A stretch of 64,000 bases of DNA from Rhizophagus clarus. Lineage: Eukaryota > Glomeromycota > Glomeromycetes > Glomerales > Glomeraceae. Below the pieces are notes generated by a model. It was not told the DNA's origin. It was given only the letters and a program-made list of their open reading frames with translations, and did no database searches. Where the stretch lies: contig BLAL01000020.1 in NCBI GenBank assembly GCA_015698045.1, positions 62,001-126,000 of the forward strand. Direction: 5' to 3'. Of this stretch, positions 32,333 through 43,767 are shown piece by piece. How positions within the stretch are numbered: position 1 is the first letter of the stretch; each line of letters begins with the position of its first letter. Made by a program: the position numbers and the translations under genes.

Positions 32333-32596
32333 TAAGGTCGCTCCAAGCCAATTCTTATTTTATGTATTATTGTTTATTTCCCCTCAGATCGAGACCTCTT
32401 AAATTATGTTGAGCAAAGACACATGACCAGAATTATTATTAATTTTGGCCAAAATTTTGGTCAAAAGTGCGAGCAAAAATCTTGGATGATAATTCCAGTC
32501 GAAGTTTAAAGGTTTATCTAATTTTGATCTAAATTACATGTATTTTTTTACATGAAAAAACCAAAAGAGGGAAAGAATTTAGTTGGTGCGGTCTAA
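32333..32596. mobile_element. MITE-like element, family 1, copy 3
   Basis: Diverged copy of the 1980-2240 element. The left end is TAAGGTCGCTCCAAGCCAAT. The right end, reverse-complemented, is TTAGACCGCACCAACTAAAT. In the inside, inverted relative to copies 1 and 2, 'gaccagaattatt', 'ttggccaaaattttgg' and 'aaaagagggaaag' match the other copies. Its flanks differ from those of copies 1 and 2, which shows real independent transposition. Confidence 0.6.
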
Positions 32597-33284
32597 ATAA
32601 CAAAAATATTTTTGATATTTAACTCCTCCTTTTATCATTCTTTCTCACGCTGATCAATGTTGTTTTGACTCAACGGGTGGCATTGTAGCAATAATTTTGA
32701 AAGATTTGGCTAATACAGCAACGATATCTTATTAAAATATTCAATGTACTTGTAAAATTTCGTTTATGTGTATGGCTAGCATTTTAATGAATCAATAAAG
32801 GTGAACAAGTAATCTTTTAATGATAATTCATCAATTATAGCTAGTTAATAATAGTTATAATAATTGGAAGAAGGATTAATATCAAATAGTAATAATAATA
32901 GGTCAAGAAACTAACGATCATGCTGGAATTACTATGTTGCTTTAAATCAATAAAAATGAAATACGTTTATATATCAATTCTACATCAGTTTTTTTAATTA
33001 CTACAAAAATTAAATGAACATGATCTTGATTAACCTTTTTTTAAAAATGTTCCATGTAAAACTCGGTTACTGTTGTACTCGGATCAGTGCTCTGAATCTA
33101 ACGACTTACCGAATGTGAGTATATGAATAATATGATATGTTGTGAATTTTACTGAATAACTCATCAAAAAAAACACGATTAGTTTTTTTTTGTGCCAGAC
33201 TAATACACGTGAATATACTTTCATATGTCGAGCCAAAGTTCTTTGGAATTTCACATTATTAATATTTTATTTTATTTGTATTAA

Positions 33285-33489
33285 GGGAGCGTGTAGTCAC
33301 TTGAATTTTAATATTAAGAAGTTTTCAATATATATAATATTCGATTATTAGTTTTTTTTTAACCAACTTATATGTGTTTTATTCTTATACCAATATATAA
33401 TTATTTAGAAAAAATTTTTTACAAGTACTTGAATTCGGCCGTTCGAACTTCAAAGCCACATATCAAAAGTCACGTGACTACACGCTCCC
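33285..33489. mobile_element. MITE-like element, family 2
   Basis: 205 bp with perfect 16-bp terminal inverted repeats: GGGAGCGTGTAGTCAC at 33285-33300 and GTGACTACACGCTCCC at 33474-33489. The interior is AT-rich and non-coding. The right end contains a CACGTG. The flanking target-site duplication is not clear. Confidence 0.7.
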
Positions 33490-33986
33490 CAAATCAGAGT
33501 GAATATTGACACCCTACACGTACACTACCCCACACTATCAAAATTTTACCGTAATACGATATTTATTAGTCAGAGATAAATATGAAATACTAATGATTTA
33601 TTTGATTTAATAAGATACAGTAAGTGGTAGTATATTTATTACAATATATCAAATATAATTTCCATGAATTTATGTTAATAACCGAAATCAATTTCTCTGG
33701 TAAATATTCTATAAAATTATGTTGAAGTAGTTACCAATTAAAAGTACATATATTATATGTTCATTTACTATTGTTATTTAGATTCATATTAATATCAAAT
33801 TCGAGTTCTATTGTAAGATAATCTAAAGAATATATACAAAATTTATCAGATCAAAATTATGAAATTGATATATTATTGTAAAAAAAATAATACCTTCATT
33901 ATCATTTAACTTTTTTCTTTTAAGACTTTGACCTAAATATAATTTTTAATTAATAAATGTTAGCCTAAAGTTTTATTGATTAAATT

Positions 33987-35423
33987 TTATTTGCAATCAT
34001 CAAATATCATGCCTTCATTAATCAAATCATCTTCAATCCTTCTTTTGATTATTTCTAAATTAATAGATTGGCTTCTTGAACACCTTAAAGACATTGCAGA
34101 ACTAATCATCGCACTTAAAAGTCTGCTCTTATAAATGGCACCTGGATTATTTTTTGTTACTGGTCCAGAATCTGATGAATCTATAATTTCTGTCGAGTTT
34201 TTATTTTCTTCATCCCATAGTATTTTATTAATTACTTCACAAATATAAGTAGCATTTGGTCTCTTGTTTGGATCAGAATGCCAGCATTCTTTCATTAATT
34301 CAATATAGCCTTTAGGCGCATTTGTGACAATTGGTGGACGTAAACCATCATATATATCAAGAATAAGTTCTGTATCATGACTTCGATCCCAAAAAGGTCT
34401 TCTACCTGTCATTAACTCCCACATAATCATTCCAAAACTATATACATCTGAAGCTTTAGTATATTTTTGTCCTTGAAAGATCTCTGGTGCCATATAAGGA
34501 ATGATTCCATAATTTTCATTACTTTCAGATTCAGTTGCTGATTTACTTATTCCCAAATCGCCTATTGTTATGTCGCCAACGAAATAATCATGTTCACTTT
34601 TTTCATCAAAAAAGATATTTCCACTGTGAAAATCCCTATGGATAATATTTACACTATGCATATTATAAAGTCCTCGTATTATTTTTCTCAATTTCTCCAT
34701 TTTTACATACCAACTAACATTATAAAAACAATTAGTAATATAATTGGACAAATCACCTGAATTATAATATGGCATGATAATCATAATATCTTGAGAATTA
34801 GGGTCTTGAGTAATTCCAAAATATTCACAAATGTAGCTCCTATAGTCCCAAGTACGTTTCAATTTTGAAGACAAGTCATAAAACATCTTGAGCTAAAAAA
34901 ATAAGTCAAGTTTACTAATTAACTTATTTTAAACTAAGATTTACTAATAAATTCTTACCTCATTCAACTCCTTAGATGTAATGTTTTTGGAATTTATAAG
35001 TTTTTTGAGGACAACTGTATAATTACTTGTACGTTTATCATTTTTACCATTCCAATTAATAACTGGACCATTAGTCCAATTTGCTTTATAAACTTTGCTA
35101 AATCCACCTTCAGCAATAAATTTTATGTTTTTGAATTGGTCATATGGAACAAATTCCAATTTTCCTGTATCTTTAATAAGATTTATTTGCGTATATCTGA
35201 TAAAATCATCAATAATTTTGTTTCCACTTTGCTTTACGTTTTTTAACTTGATTTTGTAGCAAACATGACAAATCTGATGACTCTCATCTAAAGGCTTCCT
35301 TCTTCTATTACATTCGGTGCATTTACTTTTTTTGTATTTTGACTCAACAATTGTTTGTGTAGGTTGAATTAAAGATGTATTGTTTGATATAATTTTACAT
35401 TTAGAATTAATTTGTCGTTCCAT
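33987..35423 (-). CDS. Tyrosine-kinase-like protein kinase
   Basis: Two exons, 34959-35423 and 33987-34892, with a 66-bp phase-0 intron (GTAAGA donor, TTTTTAG acceptor). The product is 456 aa. An N-terminal Cys4 cluster (CTECNRRRK, then CHVCYK, residues 35-55) could bind zinc. The kinase domain runs from about residue 98 to 370: glycine loop IAEGGFSKVY (103-112), VVLKKL (lysine near 140), catalytic loop IHRDFHSGN (HRD near 240), GDLG in place of DFG (near 266-269), MAPE, SDVYSFGMIMWELMTGRRPF, and CWHSDPNKRP. All catalytic residues are present, so it should be active on Ser/Thr or Tyr. Such kinases are greatly expanded in Glomeromycotina. The ATG at 35423 is the first in frame. A short upstream frame begins at 35490. 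Confidence 0.9.
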
Positions 35424-36539
35424 GTTTATTTTTTTTTTTTTTCTTAAAAAATTAGTTATTAGTTCAATTTCATCCAAGAAATTTGTCCATTAAATACATT
35501 TTTAAAAAATTAATTCTTAAATAAGGAATTCTTTTTTCAAATTCTGTAATTCTATACATTATTTCTGAGAAGTTTTTGATGGAAATGTAATTTTCTAAGA
35601 AATCTTCCATAACGCGCAAAGAATTATTTAAATTACATTCTTAGAAGCTTCTAATGACTTAATTGGAATTGGAAGCGACATGAAGAATTTGCTTCCAAGC
35701 CAATATTACCGGTCTTACGTGATACTACAGTTTATTGTATTCTTGTGTAAATAAACTACAATGAATAAAAAGCAAGATCGTCATACTTTTTTTGGAATTA
35801 ACTTAAATGATTATTAAAAAATATCAAATTATTTTAAAATTGCTGCACAAATAACGTTACTTAAATATGAATTTGTTACAAAAATTGTCATGTGATTTTA
35901 AAACGATGTATAGTAGATTATTAAATGATAATAAAAACATTGAATATATACATTGTACACTTAAATTATTGCACCATGTCTAGTAAATTGCTGGATTAAT
36001 ATATAAGAAAAACAATAAAAAAATTTTTTTTTCGTCGCATTATACTAAAATAAAGTTGCATTTGAATTTAAACATGTGATTGAATTTATAACGTGTTATG
36101 TACAAAGAGATATAGACAAAAATAATGATCTAATTTTTTTATACCGAATCCTAGAATTAGAAAGTTAATACAATTATTTTGTTGCATATTTTTACTTAAG
36201 GTTGAATTTTAATGGTTTCACTTTTACATATTTTTCAGAGTCAGAATTACTATTATGTCTATTGGGAACGCCAAACGTTAATTTTAATGTTAATGTTTAA
36301 GCTAACATTAATATTATTACTGATAATAATGGCCATTCGCCTAAAGGATAATTGCAAATATAACTTTTTTTCAAATAACTTTATTATATTATGTTGTTAA
36401 AGCAAAAATGTGTATATTTGAATCAACAAAAGTTAGATATAGCCGAAATTTAAAAAGATTTAGCGTCTTTATGTTAAGAATAAACGATCGTTTATAATTC
36501 AAATATTTTAAAAAAGTAAAAAGAATAAATTATTATTGT
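35424..36539. other. Intergenic, no gene seen
   Basis: Between the kinase start and the H2A end. AT-rich, with no supported gene. A short upstream frame of 6 codons precedes the kinase (35490). Confidence 0.4.
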
Positions 36540-37015
36540 CTATTCTTTTTCACATTCCTCAATCACTTCAAAATATTGAGGAATATTTTTTTCACCTATT
36601 ACAATGATAAAAATAATTAATTAATTTTCGTTAAAATAAAAATAAAAAAAGATTGAATATATTCACGATTTTACTTTTTTTAATTTTCTTTGGTAATAAG
36701 ATTTGATGAATGTTAGGCAAGACACCACCCTGAGCAATTGTAATATTACCAAATAATTTATTCAATTCATCATCATTACGAATAGCCAATTGTATGTGAC
36801 GAGGAATAATTCTTGATTTCTTGTTATCATGAGCTGCATTACCAGCAAGTTCAAGTACTTCGGCTACCAAATATTCAATAACCGCAGCAAGGTAGACAGG
36901 TGCACTAGTACCAATACGTGATGCATAATTTCCTTTTCTAAGAAAACGATGAATACGTCCAACTGGAAATTGGAGACCAGCCTGTAAGATTATTGTTATT
37001 AATATATTAACGAAA

Positions 37016-37053
<38 letters not shown>

Positions 37054-37190
37054 GCGAAATTTAATTTAATTGAAATATTTCTTTTATAATGAATATAACA
37101 TACTTTTGAAGTTCTTGAAAATTTCTTTGATTTTGATGCACTTTTGCCGATACCTAATTTATTCATTTTTTCTTTTTCTTTATTGTACAT
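36540..37190 (-). CDS. Divergent histone H2A
   Basis: Exon 1 is 37104-37190 (29 codons, [15 protein letters not shown]), followed by a 122-bp intron and exon 2 from 36981. The histone fold is clear: [82 protein letters not shown]. The acidic-patch residues are kept. The N-tail and L1 region (ASRIGTSAP) differ from typical H2A. Two 3' models exist. Either exon 2 runs on to TAA at 36631 with an odd hydrophobic end (FNLFLFLF), giving 145 aa, or it is spliced at 36675/36674 to a third exon 36540-36595 ([17 protein letters not shown]), giving 149 aa. The latter fits local intron lengths (79 bp) and avoids the odd tail, so I prefer it. Confidence 0.85.
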
Positions 37191-37544
37191 TTTTTTTTTT
37201 TTTTAAAAAAAAAAAGAAGGAAATATAGATTTATCAGAACAAATATGATTTTTTATCGCCTTTTGTATCATCTAATTTTTTTTTTAAAATCAGTAAAGCA
37301 AATATAATTAATCATTTTAATAATAATACTTCATATTTCATGCAAATTGAACTTACCATTTATATCATAACTACAAGATGTATGATAATTTTTAGTGATA
37401 TAATAGTATAATAAATAAAATCTCAAATTCTAGAATTTATTTAACAAGAGTAATACTGTCAAAGTGACATCATTTGAATTTCGTTTCACAATTTTACAAT
37501 GATGAGTCGAATCTTATATATTACATATAATGTGAATTATTTAT
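37191..37544. other. H2A leader and spacer
   Basis: Starts with a T15A11 homopolymer junction directly upstream of the H2A ATG. The rest is AT-rich, and no partner histone gene (H2B) is seen upstream. Confidence 0.35.
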
Positions 37545-37770
37545 CAGAAGATTAATTTCTAACATACCATTTTAAATGACGATGATTAAAATGAATTATG
37601 TAAACATTAATAAAGTTTTTTATATATTCGATCACATTTTTATCTGAATATTGCCGTATTTAATAAATGCATCGAATTGATAGTTGATTTCTAAACAATG
37701 AATTGCATTGTAAAATAATTATTTGTTAATTGTAAATAATAGTAATTTTCAGAAATCACAAACATTACGA
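37545..37770. repeat. Direct repeat flanking copy J, left
   Basis: About 200 bp related to 40850-41050. Shared blocks are 'ctaacataccattt', 'attaataaagtttttta', 'atttttatctgaatatt', 'ccgtatttaataaat' and 'atttctaaacaa..gaattgc'. It lies downstream of copy J, while its partner lies upstream in the same orientation. Confidence 0.6.
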
Positions 37771-38432
37771 TTATTACAAATATGAAAGGCTTCAACTTTT
37801 CGACTTCGTCAAATCCATTATGCCATAACAACACTTTAAAAGAAATTATCGTTATCAAAAATTTGAATCAAATAATACAAGTTGCTATGATATTAACATT
37901 ATTGGATTTAAGAAGTGTCGTAAATAAATTCTTAATTAATTTTGACGAGAACTAGGAAAGGACTTTCAGAAGACAGAAACACTTGCACTGAAGGTTGCGA
38001 AACACTTAGTAATATAATTGCTTGCGATAGCATCTCTAATTAATAAATTCTCTATTGTCTCTTACAAACGCGTTTTAATGTAATTTAAGTGTTTAAGTCA
38101 TATTAGTTGCTAGTTACGATAATTTAAATTATTATTAGAACATCTACTTGCAATAATCTATAAAATTAATAATGTATTTTAAAAAATGTAAGTTATCAAA
38201 CACAAATTTTTTTACCATCAGATCTTGGTTCATTAACTCTATTTTGGATATTACCATTTTTCAATTATAATAGAATATATTTTCTTTATTCATAAAAAAG
38301 AAAGTCTATAGTTCAATGAATTTTACCAAATTCCAATTCGTTCAATATGTCGATTGTTGCATATAATATATTCTATCAATCCAAATTTTATCGTAATGTT
38401 TTCTGGATTATGCTTTTGTAAATTTTCTTTAA

Positions 38433-40006
38433 TTATTCAACCCTTTTCTGACTTAAAAGAAACCTTCCAAGAATTGAGGATAAATCTGTTTCTGGATTTC
38501 TATTATTTTGATTACTAGCCCTTATATTTACCTGTCGTCCTCGAAACATCTCTAGTTCTGGATTGTTATCATTTTGATTACTAGTTCTTGTGTTTACTCG
38601 TTGCCCTCGAATCACCTCCAATTCTGGATTGTTGTCACTTTGATTACTAGTTCTTGCGTTTACCCGTTGTCCTCGAATCACCTCCGGTTCTGGATTGTTG
38701 ACATTTTGATTATTAGTTCTTGTATTTGCTCGTCGCTCTCGAGACATCTCTTTGTTGACACTTTGATTACTAGTTCTTGGGTTTATTCGTTGCCCTCGAA
38801 ATACCTCCGGTTCTGCATTGTTGTCATTTTGATTATTAGTTCTTGTGTTTACCTGTTGTTCTCGAAGCATTTCTGGTTCCGGATTGTTGTCACTTTGATT
38901 ACTAGTTCTTGTGTTTACTCGTTGTTTTGGAGGTATCCCCTGTTTTTGAATGTCGTTATTTTGATCACTAGTTCTGATTATTTGTGATCCTGAATTGCTT
39001 TCGATTTGGATACTAGTTCCTCTAATCATTTGTGGTTCTGACTGGTTACAATCATGATCCAAAAAATATTTAATCAAATTTTCATACATTTCTTCAGGAA
39101 TAATCTTTTTGTACGAGTATACCTTATGTAAGAATTCTTTAGGGGTAAAATCAGTAAATTTAATAAAAGAAATACATTTTTGCAAAGTATTGCCTAAAAC
39201 GTTAAAATCTTCGTTTGAATAATTTGAAGGATCTGAAGAAAGTTCAGGATTTTGAGCAATACCCCATTTAAGTACATGATCCCAAATTTGAACCATACTC
39301 ATATGAACATCATTATTTTCAATAATGGAGATCAAACATTTTTCTGAAATTGAAGTGAAATCAGGTGAATTAAAAATTTTTTCTGGTTGTTTTGTTATTA
39401 ATTCTATACAAAATTTTTGAAGGTCTGAAAAAGAATCATTTTCAAAGCTCATTTGATATATTGAACTTAAATTTTGTTCTAACCAATTCTTTTTGTTTTT
39501 AATTAAAAAAGATTGTAAATAGGGAATTAATTCTTGAAGATTTAATTCATTTGCACTGATCAAAATTTTAATGATGTCTGAAGGATCATATTCTTCCAAC
39601 AAAATTTTTCCTCCATAAATATACCTAAAAAAAAAAAAAAAAAAAGAAAAATATTTTTATACGAAAATTTAAGAATAAAAAATTTATTTAAAGAAAATAA
39701 CTTATTTTTCATAATTTATTTTTTTTTTTTTTAAAAAAAAAAAAACCTTGTTTACCTAAGAATTATTTGAAAAATTTCAGGTAAAATATTTGGTAATTTA
39801 ATATGTGTTAAACTACCATCATTCTTCTTTTTATTTGATGATAAAATCCTTTTCAAATAAGGAGAACGATAATTTAAAATAATCGCTCGAAATATCTTTA
39901 CATAAGGATCATTACCAACTTCAATTGTAATGTCATAATATTCATTGTCATCTAAAATTTCGAGTAAATTTTGTGATAATTTTGATAAAAATTTGTTATC
40001 AGTCAT
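38433..40006 (-). CDS. BTB-BACK protein with 22-residue repeat tail, copy J
   Basis: Exon 1 is 39756-40006 (251 nt; two codons shorter, FRAIILNYR for FRAHMVILNYR). Exon 2 is 38433-39624, with a 131-bp phase-2 intron holding a T14A13 junction. The product is 480 aa. BTB and BACK are complete (YYDITIEVG; HMSMVQIWDHVLKWGIAQNPELS; EEMYENLIKYFLDHD), but no TLDc follows. Instead, residues about 278-480 are Asn/Gln/Arg-rich, with about seven copies of a 22-residue unit of the type VNTRTSNQNDNNPE-LEMFRG-RQ. Loss of the histidine at HMVIL may affect the BTB fold. The tail looks disordered and hydrophilic. The gene is a sister of copy K. Confidence 0.9.
38500..38960. repeat. 66-bp minisatellite coding for the J tail
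   Basis: About seven head-to-tail units of about 66 bp (one shortened to about 57 bp). Each contains 'gattactagttcttg' and 'tctggattgttg' on the plus strand. The period is a multiple of three, so the array stays in frame. Unit-to-unit differences are mostly single bases, which points to recent expansion. Confidence 0.8.
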
Positions 40007-40849
40007 TATATCCGTTAATCGTTGTGTTCGTAACGAAAGGAATAAAAAAAAATTTAATCTGAAAAACTTTATGTAGTAATACAAGTTCCCGAATTGGAAA
40101 TGAATCGAATCGTTAAGTTCTTATTCGGTAAAAGTAACGCACAACAATTTCATTACAAGGTTGTTACATTCCATGCATTAGATTTCCTATCATGGTTAAC
40201 GTAATTTAATTATACAACTTTTCTAAAAAAAAAATCGATCATTTTGCTAAAAAAAATTTGTCATAAGAAAAAAATATGGTTTAATGTCATTAAAAAAAAA
40301 ATTTAATAAAACTAGTAGAGAATTTTTATAATTAATCTTGTAGTTCTAACAAGCATTTTTTTTTGTCCTCTTAATTTTTTTTTTTTTATCAATTGTTAAT
40401 AATAATCTGGTAGTCCAAGAAAAAAAAAAAAATCAATGATATTATATATTATTTAAATTCATTACAAATAAATATAAATAAAATCTTTTATTTATTCGTG
40501 CTACTTTACAATACGGTAAAAAATTATAATTTTTCAATCATTGTAAATTGTTAAACTTTATAATATACACAGTAAAATCAATAAACCGTATGATAAGTAA
40601 AATCAGTAAAATATCGATATAACGGAATCATTATAGTCTATAATAAAATTGATCTCTATATATCGGATATACCGGATTTTAAAAAATTTTCTATTGGAAC
40701 GGGACTGAACGGACAATATCGAATTTCGCATCGCCAGAAATTAAAGCAAATGATTCTTTTTTAAGTGCTTTGTTTCGATAGTCTATTAATAGACCACACT
40801 AATGATCGAATTTACATAATGTGAATGTAATAATTGTTATTTGCCAGAA
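40007..40849. other. Spacer upstream of copy J
   Basis: The first 100 bp are similar to the upstream flank of copy K (cacaagt/tacaagt, then 'gaaatgaatcgat'). Near 40620-40680, 'atcgatataacggaat' and 'tatcggatataccgga' look like the end of a decayed DNA transposon, but too little is left to assign it. Confidence 0.35.
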
Positions 40850-41050
40850 ATTAAGATCTAACATACCATTTAAAAAATGAATAATGCGACATTAATAAAG
40901 TTTTTTAATGTATTCACCAAATTTTTATCTGAATATTACCGTATTTAATAAATAGTTGAATATAGTTAGTGATGGTTAATTTCTAAACAATTGAATTGCG
41001 CTGCAAAAATATTAATTATTTGTTTTACAATCGTAATTTTAACACAATAA
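40850..41050. repeat. Direct repeat flanking copy J, right
   Basis: Partner of 37545-37770. Together they bracket the J locus at a distance of about 3.3 kb. Confidence 0.6.
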
Positions 41051-41267
41051 AAGGATTTTAAGGCGATTTTTTTCTGAATTTGGTAAATTTTTGTAGATCA
41101 TTTTACATTTTACCTGGCATTTCGTATAATTTCTCTGAAAACTTTCTAATGTAGATCTATCCTCAATCTGTTAATCTTCCGCATGTACTATTGCCGTGGA
41201 TACAAAAAAAATTTCCTTTTTGATAAAAAAACGTTCATTTAATCCTGAAGTATATTATATATACAGT

Positions 41268-41326
41268 ACAGTACATGTATTGTACTGTACTGTACTGTAC
41301 TGTACTGTACTGTACTGTATATATAT
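41268..41326. repeat. TGTAC microsatellite, partly palindromic
   Basis: Seven or so tandem TGTAC units (41285-41320), preceded by the inverted form (TACAGTACAGTACATG), so the whole can fold into a hairpin. It ends in TATATATA. Confidence 0.8.
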
Positions 41327-41929
41327 AAGTATGAGTATAAAATATAAAAATTGTTTGAAAATATTGTTTAAACATTTCTTTAGACCATTTTTCTGCAAAA
41401 ACTCTTCCTGTGTCAGCAAAAATGGTTGTCTTCTTTGTAAATCACAAAATAATTGCATATTTAACTTTTTGCTGATCAAAATTGAAAATTGACTCTCTTG
41501 TTTCTTTGATGATCATTTATCTGGACGAAAACTAGACAAATGATGGATGAAAACCGGATGAATATTAGTATTCGAACATTTAATCAACCATTTTGAAAAT
41601 GATGATATATTATTTTATTTATATTTCAAAAAAAAAATAAAATAAAATATAATTTGCTTTTTTAAACTTTATTTCACTTGCTTGCTAGCAGCAAATATTT
41701 ATTTTTATTTTATTATACTCTTCTGCAAATTAGATTCTTGGATTGCCAAAATATACAGATGGCCTATGCCGAATCTGATTTAACGTAACCATAATTATTT
41801 AACAGACGTAATGCATTATGACAGATTTTAAAAATGTTGTCATTTTTAACAGTTAATGTTCTTTGATACCATTCATTTTATAAAAAAAACATTTTTGCTT
41901 TTTTTTTGCAAAATTAAAGTTTTCGCAAC

Positions 41930-42310
41930 TTTTTTATTGATTATTTTATTAATAATTTATTAAAAATCATTTTTTTTTTATTAAAAAAGCGTCAAAAATT
42001 ATTTATCTTATTAAAAACCGCTTAAAAAAAATGTTAAACTTCATTTTTTATTAAAATGATTAATAATCGTTTTTTTATTAAAATGATTAAAGACAAGATT
42101 AAAATTACTTTTTTATTAAAATAATTAAGAAAAACAATGCTAAAATCGTTTATTTATAAAAAGATTCAGAAAACAATGTTAAAATTGTTTTTTCATTAAA
42201 TGATTTAGAAAAATATTTTTTTTATTAGACGTTTTAGAAAAAAACGATTAAGTTTATTTTTTTATTAGATGATTTAGTAAAAATTGTTTTTTTATTAAGG
42301 CGATTAAACG
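41930..42310. repeat. Degenerate AT-rich tandem array
   Basis: Repeating blocks of about 45-50 bp of the type 'tttttattaaaatgatta' plus 'agaaaaacaatgttaaaatcg', each diverged. Similar blocks in the opposite orientation lie at 46440-46900, on the other side of the OB-fold gene. Confidence 0.5.
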
Positions 42311-43767
42311 CATCACAAATAATCAACAAAATGTAACATTTATGTAAGGCGAATCTTAACCTGTTTCCCGGGGTATACGATTATTAACCTATTCTCCCTA
42401 CATCATCGTGACGCATTAATATCATTGACTTATTTCTTTATCAGTATACACAATATGCCCTGTTGGCTGTTAGATAACTTTGTTTATTCAATAAAAGCCA
42501 GTTTGTTCTACCAAAATGATAAAATGATGCTAAAACCTCTATACAAAAAAACACGTCTGTTAAAGTGTTAATGTTAATGTAAAAATTATTCACTTTATAA
42601 ATACCATATTCAAAAATATCCAGTTTTTAAACTTTTAAAAAATTTTTAAAAAATCAAAAAAAGGAAAAAATATTAAGGGAAAAAAAGAAGAGAAGCGAGA
42701 GTTACAGCTATAATATCAATTTTTTTCGTGAGTAGCTTGAATTTTTGAGTTATTTGCAATACGATAAAATTACTGCTGTGCCGCATTTGTTTTTAATTTG
42801 CAATATAATTTTAACAGTTTGATTAAATAAAGTACATTTGGACGACTAGATAAATTGATTTAACATGTACAATTATTCAGATACAATTTTTATCAATATA
42901 ACTTTGATAAATTTAATTACGTAAATACGTGTTTTTTATTATTTTATTCCATAATTAATAAAAAATTACAAATAAATGTATGTTTTATCAAATTATTAGA
43001 TTATATAATGTCTAAAAAAATATTCTTCTATTTTCAAAGTGTAAAAAATAATGAAAAATATTTTCTAAGATAGAATGTTACATAAAAAATACATAAAAAC
43101 TATTTGTGGCTAGTGACGTATTTTTAGGGCAACCATATTTAAGAAAAAGGGAAATATCACATAGGGTACATGTTAAGGATCCCTTCATGTAATAAAGTAG
43201 TTCAAATGTACACATAGGCCACAGATTGTAAAAAATTTTAATAACGTTTTTAGAACTATGAATGCACATATAAATAATTGTGCAACGCAAAGTTCACATT
43301 TCCAAATTGTAGCAACAACTACAATGATCGGGATGTACTTCCAATTACAGACCATAATATATTTACATATATCAAGAGAAAATTAAAATTTGAATACATT
43401 TTTTGGAATCAATAACTTAAAAGAAATAAAATGTAAATCATGATCGACTAAAAATATGCGACTGCATAAAAAAATTATGTACTAATAATATACTTTTATG
43501 TTAGTGATAATATATTTATATCTAAAAATATATGAGAGAAAGAATTAATATGTCGTGGATAATGACATACTAGATTCTGGTCTTTCGTTTCCAACTATAA
43601 TATATAAATGTTCAATTCTATCTTTAATCCGTACAAGATCATTAAATACCACTAATAAATTCAACTCTAATTCATTTGTCACCTCCAGTGTTTAAGAATC
43701 AATCTGCAATCACGTAAAATCCACTAAAAAGAATGATTAGACACTTTCCCTTTTATAAAAAAAAAAA
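42311..43767. other. Intergenic, no gene seen
   Basis: AT-rich. Small open frames (for example 43078-43290, minus) have no supporting features. Confidence 0.35.

Noticed and set aside
38500..38960. CRISPR-like array of regular repeats
   Set aside because: Units are contiguous without unique spacers, are in frame in a coding exon, and the context is eukaryotic.
38574..38987. 137-codon plus-strand frame over the J tail
   Set aside because: It is the antisense of the 66-bp minisatellite that encodes the repeat tail of copy J; repeats keep several frames open.
40600..40800. Pogo/Tc1-like transposon end
   Set aside because: 'gatataacgg' and 'ggatataccgg' motifs resemble such ends, but no second terminus or transposase could be found.
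43078..43290. 70-codon Cys-containing minus-strand frame
   Set aside because: No start context, splice partner, homology or composition signal; probably chance.
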